NCBI RefSeq assembly: GCF_022387135.1
Contig: NZ_CP092462.1
Coordinates: forward strand, 1,860,001-1,924,000
Length of the DNA stretch: 64,000 bases
Reading direction: 5' to 3'
DNA from: Comamonas sp. B21-038
Lineage (GTDB): Bacteria; Pseudomonadota; Gammaproteobacteria; Burkholderiales; Burkholderiaceae_C
Positions 8,148-17,234 of the stretch are shown here, one piece after another; within the stretch, counting starts at the first letter, position 1; each line of letters begins with the position of its first letter. A program made the translations under genes and the position numbers. A model generated the notes under the pieces. It was not told the DNA's origin. It did not search any database and was given only the letters and a program-made list of their open reading frames with translations.

Positions 8148-9092
8148 ATGGCCGCACTGAACTTGCGTCAGATTGAGGTATTTCGCGCTGTGATGAGCAC
8201 CGGCAGCATTGCCGGCGCTTCGCAAATGCTGTTTGTCTCCCAACCGGCCGTCAGCCGTCTGCTGGCCTACACCGAGCAGCGCATTGGTTTTGCTTTGTTT
8301 GAGCGCATCAAAGGACGCTTGTTTGCAACGCCCGAGGCACGCCGCCTGATAGGCGAGGTCGAGCAGGTCTACCAGTCGGTCCAGCGCGTCAATGACCTGG
8401 CAGGCGACCTGGCCAGGCACCGCACCGGCATTCTGAACCTGGTCTCAGGCCCCTCGATTGGGCAAAGCTTTATTCCGCAGGCCGTCGCCAGTTTTCGCCT
8501 GCAGTTTCCCGATTGCAAGATGACTTTTGCCTGCCACGGCCACGAGCAGATTCGCGAACGCTTGCTGAACCACCAGGCCGATCTTGGCGTGATCAGCTCA
8601 GCGATTGAACACCCCAATCTCGACATCACGCCACTGTGCACCAACCGCCTGGTCTGCATCATGCCGGCCAACCACGCGCTGTGCGAGAAAGAAGAAGTCG
8701 CGCCCGAAGATTTGATGCAATGGCCCATGGTCGGCTATGGACACGACACCCCGATGGGGCGGCGGGTGTTGGCCTACTGCCAGGACATGGAGCTGGAGCC
8801 CAATGAAGTGGTGGAAGTGGGTTCGCCGCAAAATGCGGGATCGATGGTCGAGATGGGCGTAGGCATTGCGCTGGTCGATGAATTCTCGGTACGCAGCTGG
8901 CATGCCTTGCGACCCGTGATGGTGCGCCCCTTGAAGAATGCACCGGTGCTGCAAACCAATTTGGTGCACCACAAATTCGAGCCCATGTCCCAACTGGCCC
9001 AGCGCTTTATCGCTGAGCTGCGCCAGTTGGTGGGGCTATACGGCTTTGTGCTTGCGCGCGAGAAGGATATGGCGCCGGCGATGGCCGAATAG
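8148..9092 (+). CDS. LysR-family regulator, probable activator of the hydantoin cluster
   Basis: A 314-residue LysR-type regulator. The N-terminal winged helix-turn-helix (residues about 4-62) includes LRQIEVFRAVMSTGSIAGAS and VSQPAVSRLLAYTEQRIG, followed by a substrate-binding effector domain. It is divergent from the racemase gene, the classic layout for a LysR regulator and its target, and shared palindromes lie before both target transcripts. The effector is unknown; a hydantoin or carbamoyl amino acid is likely. The family is certain and the target is inferred. Confidence 0.93.
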   Translation: MAALNLRQIEVFRAVMSTGSIAGASQMLFVSQPAVSRLLAYTEQRIGFALFERIKGRLFATPEARRLIGEVEQVYQSVQRVNDLAGDLARHRTGILNLVSGPSIGQSFIPQAVASFRLQFPDCKMTFACHGHEQIRERLLNHQADLGVISSAIEHPNLDITPLCTNRLVCIMPANHALCEKEEVAPEDLMQWPMVGYGHDTPMGRRVLAYCQDMELEPNEVVEVGSPQNAGSMVEMGVGIALVDEFSVRSWHALRPVMVRPLKNAPVLQTNLVHHKFEPMSQLAQRFIAELRQLVGLYGFVLAREKDMAPAMAE

Positions 9093-9177
9093 CACGGGCC
9101 ACATTGCAGAACCATCCTTCCGTGGGATGCGGCGCGTTGGCTGCAAAGCGCCCATGCAGGCAAATGCTTTTACCGCC

Positions 9178-9981
9178 TCAATCCCAGATAGGCGCCAGTC
9201 CCTCGGGATTCACCTCACGGCCGTTGCGCTCCAGCTGGGCAATGCGGGCCATGTCATCGGCATCAAGCACCAGTTGCTGGGCCAGCAGATTGCTGGCCAG
9301 GTTCTCGCGCTTGGTGGAAGACGGGATGACGGCGTAACCCAATTGCAGCGCCCATGCCAGGGCGACCTGGGCGACGGTGGCCTGGTGCTTGCTGGCGATC
9401 TCTGCCAACACCGGGTCCTTCAGCACCTTGCCGTAGGCCAGGGTCATGTACGAGGTCACGGCAATGCCCTGCTCCTGGAGAAAGGCCGTCAGCTTGCGGC
9501 TTTGCAGGTAGGGGCTGAGTTCGATCTGGTTGGTGGCGATCTCCCCTGCTCCAACGGCTGCGATGGCCTGGCGGGTCAGATCGATGTTGAAGTTGGAAAT
9601 ACCGATCTGGCGCGTGAGGCCCTGGGCCTTGGCGTCCGCCAGCGCGGTCATGAACTCTTGCAGTTCGACGCCATTGCCGGGTGCGGGCCAGTGGATCAGG
9701 GTCAGGTCCACATAGTCGCTGCGCAGCTTTTTGAGGCTGTCCTTGAGGCTGGGAACCAGCTTGGCCTGGCTGTAGTTGTCGGTCCAGATCTTGGTGGTGA
9801 CAAACAGCGCTTCGCGCTCCACGCCGCTCTCGGCGATGGCCTGGCCCACCTCGGCTTCATTGCCATAGATTTGCGCGGTGTCGACCGCGCGGTAGCCCAG
9901 CTCCAGTGCATTGCGCACCGAGTCGACCACGACCTGCCCTTGCAGACGGAAAGTACCAACACCAAAGCGAGGAATAGACAT
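9178..9981 (-). CDS. dkgB: Aldo/keto reductase, DkgB type (2,5-diketo-D-gluconate reductase B)
   Basis: A 267-residue NADPH-dependent aldo/keto reductase. Diagnostic segments are [21 protein letters not shown] with the Asp and Tyr of the active site, the catalytic Lys in TTKIWTDN, the His in [12 protein letters not shown], and the cofactor motif [15 protein letters not shown]. Start [13 protein letters not shown] and end PEGLAPIWD follow E. coli DkgB almost word for word. Length equals the family. The physiological substrate in this organism may be methylglyoxal or other aldehydes. It stands alone between the LysR gene and the MFS gene. Confidence 0.9.
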   Translation of the reverse strand: MSIPRFGVGTFRLQGQVVVDSVRNALELGYRAVDTAQIYGNEAEVGQAIAESGVEREALFVTTKIWTDNYSQAKLVPSLKDSLKKLRSDYVDLTLIHWPAPGNGVELQEFMTALADAKAQGLTRQIGISNFNIDLTRQAIAAVGAGEIATNQIELSPYLQSRKLTAFLQEQGIAVTSYMTLAYGKVLKDPVLAEIASKHQATVAQVALAWALQLGYAVIPSSTKRENLASNLLAQQLVLDADDMARIAQLERNGREVNPEGLAPIWD

Positions 9982-10200
9982 GAAAAACTCCTTGAGAAAA
10001 ATACGGACAGAAATGTGCGGTGGCCCTGCAGTGGTTGGCAGCCCCAACCAGGTCCTCATCGCATTGGTGGACAGTTTGCGCTATTCATCCTTGCAGATAA
10101 AGCCCTGTATCAACAATATTCTTTTGATGAAATATCAACTATACCCACCGCCCTGCTCTTGCGTTTCTTGGGCAGTGCCGGGCCAGGCAGAACCCACTTT

Positions 10201-10246
10201 AAAAAAGCAAAAGCTCCCCGTGCAGCTTGTGGTCTGCACGGGGAGC
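10201..10246 (-). terminator. Rho-independent terminator of the MFS gene
   Basis: A perfect 13-base-pair stem (GCTCCCCGTGCAG and complement) with an 8-base loop. On the minus strand it is followed by TTTTGCTTTTTT. It sits about 20 bases past the stop of the gene at 10266-11447. Confidence 0.88.
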
Positions 10247-10265
10247 CTGGGGCCAGCGCCGGGGA

Positions 10266-11447
10266 TTAGAGGTTACCCGCTGCTGCTGCGTGGCCAGCCT
10301 GCCCACGGCGCATGCGGCCCTGGATCAGCACCAGACCGAGCCCGCCGGCAGCCAGCGCCGCGCCTGCCCAAGCCACTGCGCCATAGCCCAGCCCCTGGCT
10401 GATGACGGCGCCCCCTAAGGCGGCGCCTACGGCATTGCCCAGATTGAAAGCGCCCACATTGACGGACGAGGCCAGGCCGGGCGCCTCTGCGGCGGCCTGC
10501 ATCACCCGCATCTGCACCGGGGGCACCATGCCAAAGGCGGCAGCACCCCACACGACCAGACCCATGCCGGCGCCCAGATGCGTACCAAGCGCCCAAGGCA
10601 GCACCACCATGATGAGGGCCAGGGCCAGCAGGATGATGCGTGTAGCGCCATCGAGCGACCAATCGGCCAGGCGGCCACCGAGGCTGTTGCCGATGGTGAA
10701 GCCCACGCCGATCAGCACCAGCGCAAAGGCGATGAAGCCGGGGCTGGCATGGGTGATCTCGGTCAGTACCGGCGCCACATAGGTGTAGAGCGTGAACATG
10801 GAGCCGGCACCGAGCACCGTCGTACCCATGGCCAGCAGCACCTCGGGGCGGGTCAGCACCTTGAGTTCACGGCGCACGTCCGGGCGTGTGCCGGCCTCGC
10901 CCTTGGGCAGTACCATCCACAGCGCAGCAATGGTGATCAGGCCCAGCGCAGCCGTGCCGGCAAAGGCCAGCCGCCAGCCGACTTGCTGGCCGATCCAGGT
11001 GGCAGCGGGCACGCCGCCGATATTGGCCACCGTCAACCCCATGAACATCGCAGCAATGGCACTGGCCTGCTTGTCCTTGGGGACCACACTGGCCGCGACG
11101 ACGGCGCCAATGCCAAAGAAGGCCCCATGGTTGAGGCTGGTCACCAACCGCGACAGCAGCAAGGTCGTGTAGCCAGGGGCCAATGCAGATAGCAGATTGC
11201 CGGCGGTGAAAATCAGCATCAAGGTGACCAGCGCTGCACGCCGCCCAAAGCGGCTGAACAGCAAGGTCATCACAGGTGCCCCCAGCATTACACCGACGGC
11301 ATAGGCCGATACCAACATGCCGGCGGTGGGAATGCTGACGTCGACCCCCTGGGCGATCACAGGCAACAGCCCCATCGGGGCAAACTCGGTGGTGCCAATG
11401 GCGAAAGCGCCAATGGCCAATGCGAACAATACAGCGGAAGACTTCAT
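10266..11447 (-). CDS. MFS transporter, drug/arabinose-efflux (AraJ/YdhP) type
   Basis: A 393-residue major-facilitator protein with about 12 hydrophobic helices. The start MKSSAVLFALAIGAFAIGTTEF matches the GTTEF segment of AraJ/YdhP-like exporters, and the loop after helix 2 (MTLLFSRFGRRAALV) is a degenerate motif A. It has a strong terminator and is divergent from the LysR gene at 11523 across 75 bases, so that regulator probably controls it. An efflux role is likely; the substrate is unknown. Confidence 0.9.
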   Translation of the reverse strand: MKSSAVLFALAIGAFAIGTTEFAPMGLLPVIAQGVDVSIPTAGMLVSAYAVGVMLGAPVMTLLFSRFGRRAALVTLMLIFTAGNLLSALAPGYTTLLLSRLVTSLNHGAFFGIGAVVAASVVPKDKQASAIAAMFMGLTVANIGGVPAATWIGQQVGWRLAFAGTAALGLITIAALWMVLPKGEAGTRPDVRRELKVLTRPEVLLAMGTTVLGAGSMFTLYTYVAPVLTEITHASPGFIAFALVLIGVGFTIGNSLGGRLADWSLDGATRIILLALALIMVVLPWALGTHLGAGMGLVVWGAAAFGMVPPVQMRVMQAAAEAPGLASSVNVGAFNLGNAVGAALGGAVISQGLGYGAVAWAGAALAAGGLGLVLIQGRMRRGQAGHAAAAGNL

Positions 11448-11522
11448 AGCTGCTAGTGTGCCCTGCTAATATTTGCAGATTAAGTACCATCGCCACCAAA
11501 ATCTTTTGACGCCAGGGCAACA

Positions 11523-12422
11523 ATGAAGACCACGCTCGACGAATTGCAGGCCTTTGTGGCCGTGGTCGATACCGGCTCGATCACCGCCGCCTCCGAGCTG
11601 CTGGACCAGACCGTCTCCGCCACCAGCCGCACCCTGGGCCGGCTGGAGGAAAAGCTGCAAACCACGCTGCTGCGCCGCACCACCCGCCGGCTGGAGTTGA
11701 CCGAGGAAGGCAGCGCCTTCTTGCAGCGGGCACGCGCGATCCTGGTGTCGGTGGACGAGGCCGAAGAGCTGATGGCCGCACGGCGCGTGCGGCCTGCCGG
11801 GCGGCTGCGGGTGGATGCCGCCACACCCTTCATGCTGCACGTGCTGGTGCCGCTGGTGGACAGCTTTCGCGCCCGCTACCCCGAGGTGGAGCTGGAGCTG
11901 CACTCGCACGAAGGCATTGTGGACCTGATCGAAAAGCGCAGCGATGTCGCCTTTCGCATTGGCGCGCTCAAGGATTCAAGCATGCATGCGCGTCCTGTGG
12001 GGATCAGCCGCATCCGGGTATTGGCCAGCCCCGCCTACCTTGCACGCCACGGCACCCCGACCGATATCCAGCAGTTGGCGCAGCATGTGTTGCTGGGATT
12101 CACCCAGCCCGATTCGCTCAATGAATGGCCACTGCGTGACACCGGCGGCGAACTGCTGCGCATACAGCCGGCGGTTGCCTCTTCGAGCGGCGAAACGCTG
12201 CGCCATATGGCCTTGGCCGGTCTGGGCATGGTCTGCCTGTCGGATTTCATGACGCGGGCAGACCGCGACAGCGGTCAGCTGGTGCCGTTGTTCGAAGACC
12301 AACTGCTTGATGTACGCCAGTCCATCCATGCGGTCTACTACCGCAACACGGCGCTGGCCTCACGTATCACCTGCTTTGTCGACCACGTGGTCACCAAATT
12401 GGGCGCCAAGCCCTTTGACTGA
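11523..12422 (+). CDS. LysR-family regulator divergent from the MFS exporter
   Basis: A 299-residue LysR-type regulator of the AaeR/DhcR-like branch. The HTH is at residues about 3-62 (LDELQAFVAVVDTGSITAASELL, ATSRTLGRLEEKL), and the effector domain carries LRVDAATPFMLHVLVPL and SDVAFRIGAL, typical of this branch. Its divergent placement against the exporter suggests it regulates both the exporter and itself. The inducer is unknown. Confidence 0.92.
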   Translation: MKTTLDELQAFVAVVDTGSITAASELLDQTVSATSRTLGRLEEKLQTTLLRRTTRRLELTEEGSAFLQRARAILVSVDEAEELMAARRVRPAGRLRVDAATPFMLHVLVPLVDSFRARYPEVELELHSHEGIVDLIEKRSDVAFRIGALKDSSMHARPVGISRIRVLASPAYLARHGTPTDIQQLAQHVLLGFTQPDSLNEWPLRDTGGELLRIQPAVASSSGETLRHMALAGLGMVCLSDFMTRADRDSGQLVPLFEDQLLDVRQSIHAVYYRNTALASRITCFVDHVVTKLGAKPFD

Positions 12423-12500
12423 ACAGGCCCAAGCACCCACCGGCCACCGGTGCCACCCGGAGCGTTCGCTGCCCCGCCAGAGGCGTCTGCAGATCTTCCG

Positions 12501-14465
12501 TCAGGTGGCATCCAACCGGGAGGCGCCTTCGCCCAAGACCAGGCGCGTCAGGTCGCTGATCTGCTGGACCGCATCGTGCGCGCGCATGCTGTTCAAGGTG
12601 TCGCTGCGCACGCCCCCCCTGCCCTGCGCACCCAGCAGCATCACGGTGATCTGCATTTGCGGACAGCGTTGGCGCAGGCTATCGCACATCTGGGCCAGCC
12701 TGCCCAGTGGGTTCGGATGGAAGCTGCAGATGCAGAGGTGGCGCACACCGTCATACAGCGACAGATCACCCTGACGGAGCACGGTGTCGATGGACACCGC
12801 GCGGGTGCTGCTGTCTACCCCGTGCAGCCGCAGCGCATGGGCTGCCATCGTGGCGGCATGCCGGTCAATGTCCCATTGCATGCCGACACAGACAACCGAG
12901 GCCGGGGGCGGCTGACCCTCGACCGCCTCGGGCAATGCATCAGGCGGGTAATGGCGCTGCAGGCCACTGAGCAGCATGGCCACCGCCTCCGACAGGCGCT
13001 GGCGTTGCGGTGGGCTGGCAGCGCTGCGGTACTGCTGGGCCGCAATCTGGAGGGCCGGCACGGCCACCTCGTCGTAGAAATGGGTGACGGCCAATGCCTG
13101 GTCCTGCTGGCTGGGCTTGGGTGGCAGCGCTTCATCGATGTTTTCGGATGCAACGTCAATGGCCTGGTCGACATCGCCGCGCCACAGGCGCTGCAGCAAT
13201 TTTTCCGGAGGATCAAACACCGCCTGACTGCCCAGCAATATCTCGAGAAAACCCATCCCCGGGATGTAGCGGCCCAGCACCAGCAGACACACCGTCAACG
13301 GGGTCGACAGGATCAGCCCCACCGGCCCCCAAAGCGCCGTCCAGAAGGTCGCCGCCAGAATGATGGACAAGGTCGACAAACCGGTGCTGGCGCCATAGAG
13401 CCAGGGCTCGATCACGTTGTTGCTGATCAACTCCAGAACCAGAATCAGTGCCAGGGTCCACAGCAGCAGGCTCCAGCCGGGGTCCACTGCAAACGCCAGC
13501 GTGAGCGGAAAAACGGCCGATGCCATCGGCCCGATATAGGGCACGAAGCGCAGCACCGCCGCCAGAATGCCCCAGAGAATGGCGCCGGGCACCCCGATCC
13601 ACCACAGCCCGAGCGCCATCGGAACCCCGTAGCTGAGGTTGACGAACAGCTGCATGCGCAGGTACTGGCCGATGCGCGTCGCAGCGTCATCGAGCGCGTC
13701 GGAAGCCATATGCGTATTCGGCCCCATCAGCCGCAGCAGCCGGTCCTGCAGGCCACTGCGGTCCAGCAGTATCAGCACGACAAACAGGAACACAATGCCG
13801 GTAGTGGCCAGAGGCTCAGCCACCTTGCTCAGCAGCTCCAGCGCCTTTTGGATGGGCTTGACCTCCGGCTCCTGCACCTCCACCTTCTGCACGCGGCGGC
13901 GGGCATCGCCCTGCCCTATCTCGGTTTCCACCGTGTTGAGCACCTTGACCGCGCCGTCCCAGACCCCCGGGCCATTGAAATACGGTTTGACGTGGCGCAA
14001 CTTCTGGCGAATGGTGTTCTGGTAGGTCGGCAGCTCGGCGCTGAGGCTGGTCACCTGGTTGCCCACATAGAGCGCGCCTGCACCCAAAGCGCCCAGAGCC
14101 AGCACCATCACCAGCGCCACCGACACCACCCGGGGCAGGCCCCAGCGTTTGAGCCGGCTGACGGCCGGATCGAGCAAAAAGCCCAGCAACGCAGCCAAGG
14201 CCACCGGCAGCAGCACATCCCGGCCTACATACAGGCCCAGAATCACCACCGCCGCAATGACCATGCCCACCATCAACCGCAGGCCCGGCACGATCGCCAA
14301 CAGCGGGGCCAGGGTCTCTTGTGTGGATGCGCCCTTGCGCCGGCGCCCCGCGCCACGCCTGCCACCTGGCCCCGTCTCGGCCAGCGCGCGACGCAAGGGC
14401 CGCTGAGGTCCGGGAACGGGCTGGGCTACAGGCTCATCGTCGGGCGCGGCGTGGTCGGGGGGCAT
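12501..14465 (-). CDS. AI-2E/PerM family membrane protein with a long C-terminal domain
   Basis: A 654-residue protein. After a basic N-terminal tail, residues about 55-410 form the multi-helix AI-2E transporter (PerM/TqsA) domain, with the typical segments LLGFLLDPAVSRLKRWGLPR and NVIEPWLYGASTGLSTLSIILAATFWTALWGPVGLILSTPL. Family members usually end near residue 350-370, but here about 240 further residues follow. That tail contains SVVCVGMQWDIDRHAATMAAH and a set of alternating strands and helices that resemble a cobalamin-binding-like Rossmann domain, including a DxHxx pattern. The transported substrate cannot be told from sequence, and the family name does not prove autoinducer export. 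The gene is monocistronic, downstream of the tex terminator. Confidence 0.85.
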   Translation of the reverse strand: MPPDHAAPDDEPVAQPVPGPQRPLRRALAETGPGGRRGAGRRRKGASTQETLAPLLAIVPGLRLMVGMVIAAVVILGLYVGRDVLLPVALAALLGFLLDPAVSRLKRWGLPRVVSVALVMVLALGALGAGALYVGNQVTSLSAELPTYQNTIRQKLRHVKPYFNGPGVWDGAVKVLNTVETEIGQGDARRRVQKVEVQEPEVKPIQKALELLSKVAEPLATTGIVFLFVVLILLDRSGLQDRLLRLMGPNTHMASDALDDAATRIGQYLRMQLFVNLSYGVPMALGLWWIGVPGAILWGILAAVLRFVPYIGPMASAVFPLTLAFAVDPGWSLLLWTLALILVLELISNNVIEPWLYGASTGLSTLSIILAATFWTALWGPVGLILSTPLTVCLLVLGRYIPGMGFLEILLGSQAVFDPPEKLLQRLWRGDVDQAIDVASENIDEALPPKPSQQDQALAVTHFYDEVAVPALQIAAQQYRSAASPPQRQRLSEAVAMLLSGLQRHYPPDALPEAVEGQPPPASVVCVGMQWDIDRHAATMAAHALRLHGVDSSTRAVSIDTVLRQGDLSLYDGVRHLCICSFHPNPLGRLAQMCDSLRQRCPQMQITVMLLGAQGRGGVRSDTLNSMRAHDAVQQISDLTRLVLGEGASRLDAT

Positions 14466-14572
14466 GGTGTGGGGAGATCAGAAGGTGGGGAGGCGCAAGC
14501 CGTTATTACATCCAATTTCCGGGCTGGCGGATGTCATCTTTGGCCGATTCTTGGCGGGATGCAGCACTCAAC

Positions 14573-14604
14573 AAAAAACCGCAAGGCCGTTTGGCACTTG
14601 CGGT
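14573..14604 (-). terminator. Rho-independent terminator of tex
   Basis: An 8-base-pair stem (ACCGCAAG and complement) followed on the minus strand by TTTTTTGTTG, about 25 bases after the tex stop codon. Confidence 0.8.
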
Positions 14605-14627
14605 CAGCGCAGGCAATGGCCCAGCAC

Positions 14628-17018
14628 TTATTTTTTGAGGCCTTGCAACTTGGCAAAGGCCGAGGCCATTGCGTTTTGCTGCGCAGGTTGGTTGGCGCGG
14701 GCCGGCTGCGTGTAGCCACCCCGGCCGCCACCGCCCTGGCCTCGGCCCGCCGATTCAAAGCGGTTGTCGCGCGGGCCATCGCGGCGCGCAGGCGCGGCGT
14801 CCAGCTTCATCGTCAGGCTGATGCGCTTGCGCTCCACATCCACCTCCAGCACCTTGACCTTGACGATCTGGCCGGTCTTGACGGCTTCGCGGGCATCTTC
14901 GATGAACTTGTAGCTCATCTGGCTGACGTGGACCAGGCCGTCCTGGTGTACACCCAGGTCCACAAAGGCGCCAAACTGGGCGACGTTGCTGACGGTGCCT
15001 TCCAGAGTCATGCCCTCGCGCAGGTCCTTGATATCTTCCACGCCTTCGTTGAAGCGGGCCACGACAAAGTCGGGGCGCGGATCGCGGCCGGGCTTTTCCA
15101 GCTCACCCAGAATGTCCGAGATCGTCAGGGCGCCAAACTTCTCGCTGACAAAGCGCTCGGCTTTGAGGCCCTTGAGCACATCGCCACGGCCCATCAGCTG
15201 GTCCACCGGCTTGCCGGTGGTCGCAATGATCTGCTCGACGACCGGGTAGGTTTCCGGGTGCACGCCGGTCATGTCCAGCGGGTTGTCGCCACCACGGATG
15301 CGCAAGAAACCGGCGGCCTGCTCAAAGGTCTTGGCACCCAGGCCGGCCACATCCATCAGCTGTTTGCGGTTCTTGAACGAGCCATTGGCATCCCGCCAGC
15401 GCACGACCGACTTGGCCACCGTGCCCGAGAGGCCGGAGACGCGGCTGAGCAGCGGCGCCGAGGCCGTGTTGAGGTCCACACCCACCGAGTTCACGCAGTC
15501 TTCGACCACCGCGTCGAGCTGGCGGGCCAGCTCGCTCTGGTTCACATCGTGCTGGTACTGGCCCACGCCAATGCTCTTGGGGTCGATCTTGACCAGCTCG
15601 GCGAGCGGGTCTTGCAGGCGGCGGGCAATCGACGCTGCGCCGCGCAGGCTGACATCGACATCGGGCATCTCGAGCGCCGCGAATTCGCTGGCGGAATAGA
15701 CCGAGGCGCCCGCTTCGCTCACCACCACCTTGTCGATCTTCTTGCCCGCCTTCTCAGCAATGCGGATCAGGTCGGCGGCCAGCTTATCGGTCTCACGGCT
15801 GGCGGTGCCGTTGCCGATCGCAATCAGGTTGATCTGGTGCTTTTCCACCAGGCGGGCCAGCACGGCCAGTGAGCCATCCCAGTCGCGGCGCGGCTCATGC
15901 GGGTAGACCGTGGTGGTATCCACCAGCTTGCCGGTGTGGTCCACCACGGCGACCTTGACGCCGGTACGGATGCCCGGGTCCAGACCCAGCACGGCACGCT
16001 GACCGGCAGGCGCAGCCAGCAACAGGTCGCGCAGATTGTCGCCAAACACCTTGATCGCCACCTTTTCGGCATCTTCGCGCAGGCGCGAGAACAGGTCGCG
16101 CTCGGTCGACAGGCTCAGCTTGACCCGCCAGGTCCAGGCCACGCATTTGCGGATCAGGTCATCGCTGGCCCGCTTGGCATGGCTCCAGCCCAGGTGCAGC
16201 GCAATCTTGCCCTCGGCCAAGCTGGGCTGGCCAGGCTCGGGCGCCACGCCAGGCTGCAGCTCGGGCTGCACCAGCTTGGCTTCCAGCACCTCCAGGGCCC
16301 GGCCCCGGAACACCGCCAGCGCGCGGTGTGATGGCACGCGGCCAATCGGCTCGTCATAGTCAAAGTAATCGCGGAACTTGGCGACCTCGGGGTCGTTCTC
16401 GTTCTTGGACTCCACTTTCTTGGAGCGCAGCAGGCCTTCGGCCCAGAGCCACTCGCGCAGTTTTTGCACCAGCACCGGGTCTTCGGCCCAGCGCTCGGAC
16501 AGGATGTCGCGCACACCATCGAGCACCGCCATCGGGGTCGAGAAATCCGGACCGGGTTTGCCATCGTCAAGCACCGTGGCCGGCTTGCAAAAGGCCTGGG
16601 CCTCCTGCAGCGGGTCCAGGCTCGGGTCCGCAAACAGCTTGTCGGCCAGCGGCTCAATGCCAAATTCCTTGGCGATCTGGCCCTTGGTGCGGCGCTTTTG
16701 CTTGAAAGGCAGGTAAATGTCTTCCAGCTCCTGCTTGGTGGGCGCGCGGGCAATGGCCAGGCGCAGCGCATCGGTCAGCTTGCCCTGCTCGTCGATGGCC
16801 TTGAGCACCGTCTCGCGGCGCTCCTGCAGCTCCCGCAGATAGGTCAGGCGCTCGGCCAAATCCCGCAGCTGGGTGTCATCGAGACCACCGGTGGCTTCCT
16901 TGCGGTAGCGGGCAATGAAAGGCACTGTCGCCCCGCTGTCCAGCAGTTCCACCGCCGACGTAACCTGCGACTCGGCCACCTTCAGCTCAGCCGCAATCTG
17001 CGCAATGATCTTTTGCAT
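14628..17018 (-). CDS. tex: Tex, S1-domain transcription accessory / RNA-binding protein
   Basis: A 796-residue cytoplasmic nucleic-acid-binding protein. In order are the N-terminal helical region (MQKIIAQIAAELKVAESQV, PFIARYRKEATGGLDDTQLRDL), a YqgF/RNase-H-like domain beginning VLGLDPGIRTGVKVAVVDHT near residue 345, a helix-hairpin-helix region (LMDVAGLGAKTFEQAAGFLR) and an S1 domain (GMTLEGTVSNVAQFGAFVDLG) near residue 665. The last 60 residues are Gly/Arg-rich and vary in the family. Length is normal. It is thought to help RNA polymerase recycling and rRNA or mRNA turnover. It is transcribed alone with its own terminator. Confidence 0.96.
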   Translation of the reverse strand: MQKIIAQIAAELKVAESQVTSAVELLDSGATVPFIARYRKEATGGLDDTQLRDLAERLTYLRELQERRETVLKAIDEQGKLTDALRLAIARAPTKQELEDIYLPFKQKRRTKGQIAKEFGIEPLADKLFADPSLDPLQEAQAFCKPATVLDDGKPGPDFSTPMAVLDGVRDILSERWAEDPVLVQKLREWLWAEGLLRSKKVESKNENDPEVAKFRDYFDYDEPIGRVPSHRALAVFRGRALEVLEAKLVQPELQPGVAPEPGQPSLAEGKIALHLGWSHAKRASDDLIRKCVAWTWRVKLSLSTERDLFSRLREDAEKVAIKVFGDNLRDLLLAAPAGQRAVLGLDPGIRTGVKVAVVDHTGKLVDTTTVYPHEPRRDWDGSLAVLARLVEKHQINLIAIGNGTASRETDKLAADLIRIAEKAGKKIDKVVVSEAGASVYSASEFAALEMPDVDVSLRGAASIARRLQDPLAELVKIDPKSIGVGQYQHDVNQSELARQLDAVVEDCVNSVGVDLNTASAPLLSRVSGLSGTVAKSVVRWRDANGSFKNRKQLMDVAGLGAKTFEQAAGFLRIRGGDNPLDMTGVHPETYPVVEQIIATTGKPVDQLMGRGDVLKGLKAERFVSEKFGALTISDILGELEKPGRDPRPDFVVARFNEGVEDIKDLREGMTLEGTVSNVAQFGAFVDLGVHQDGLVHVSQMSYKFIEDAREAVKTGQIVKVKVLEVDVERKRISLTMKLDAAPARRDGPRDNRFESAGRGQGGGGRGGYTQPARANQPAQQNAMASAFAKLQGLKK

Positions 17019-17234
17019 GCTCTACGCTCGCTCCAATGCTTCTCTGGCAAAACAGCGAGTGTGCCATAGCTGCTGGCGGCCACTGGGGATTTGAACAGGT
17101 GCCGGATTTGAAAAATGTAATTTTTATAGCAGTCCGGAACGCGCCTGCTACGTAGCAGGTGAGCTCGGGTCCTACTTGGTCAATCGTCAAACAATGCGAA
17201 TCGGGCGGCGCAGTCGATGGCATACTGGGCCGCG

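Noticed and set aside
12450..15872. Very long plus-strand open frame (1,140 codons)
   Set aside because: It is antisense to both the AI-2E gene and tex, has low-complexity His/Gln/Arg composition and no domain, which is typical of antisense frames in high-GC DNA.
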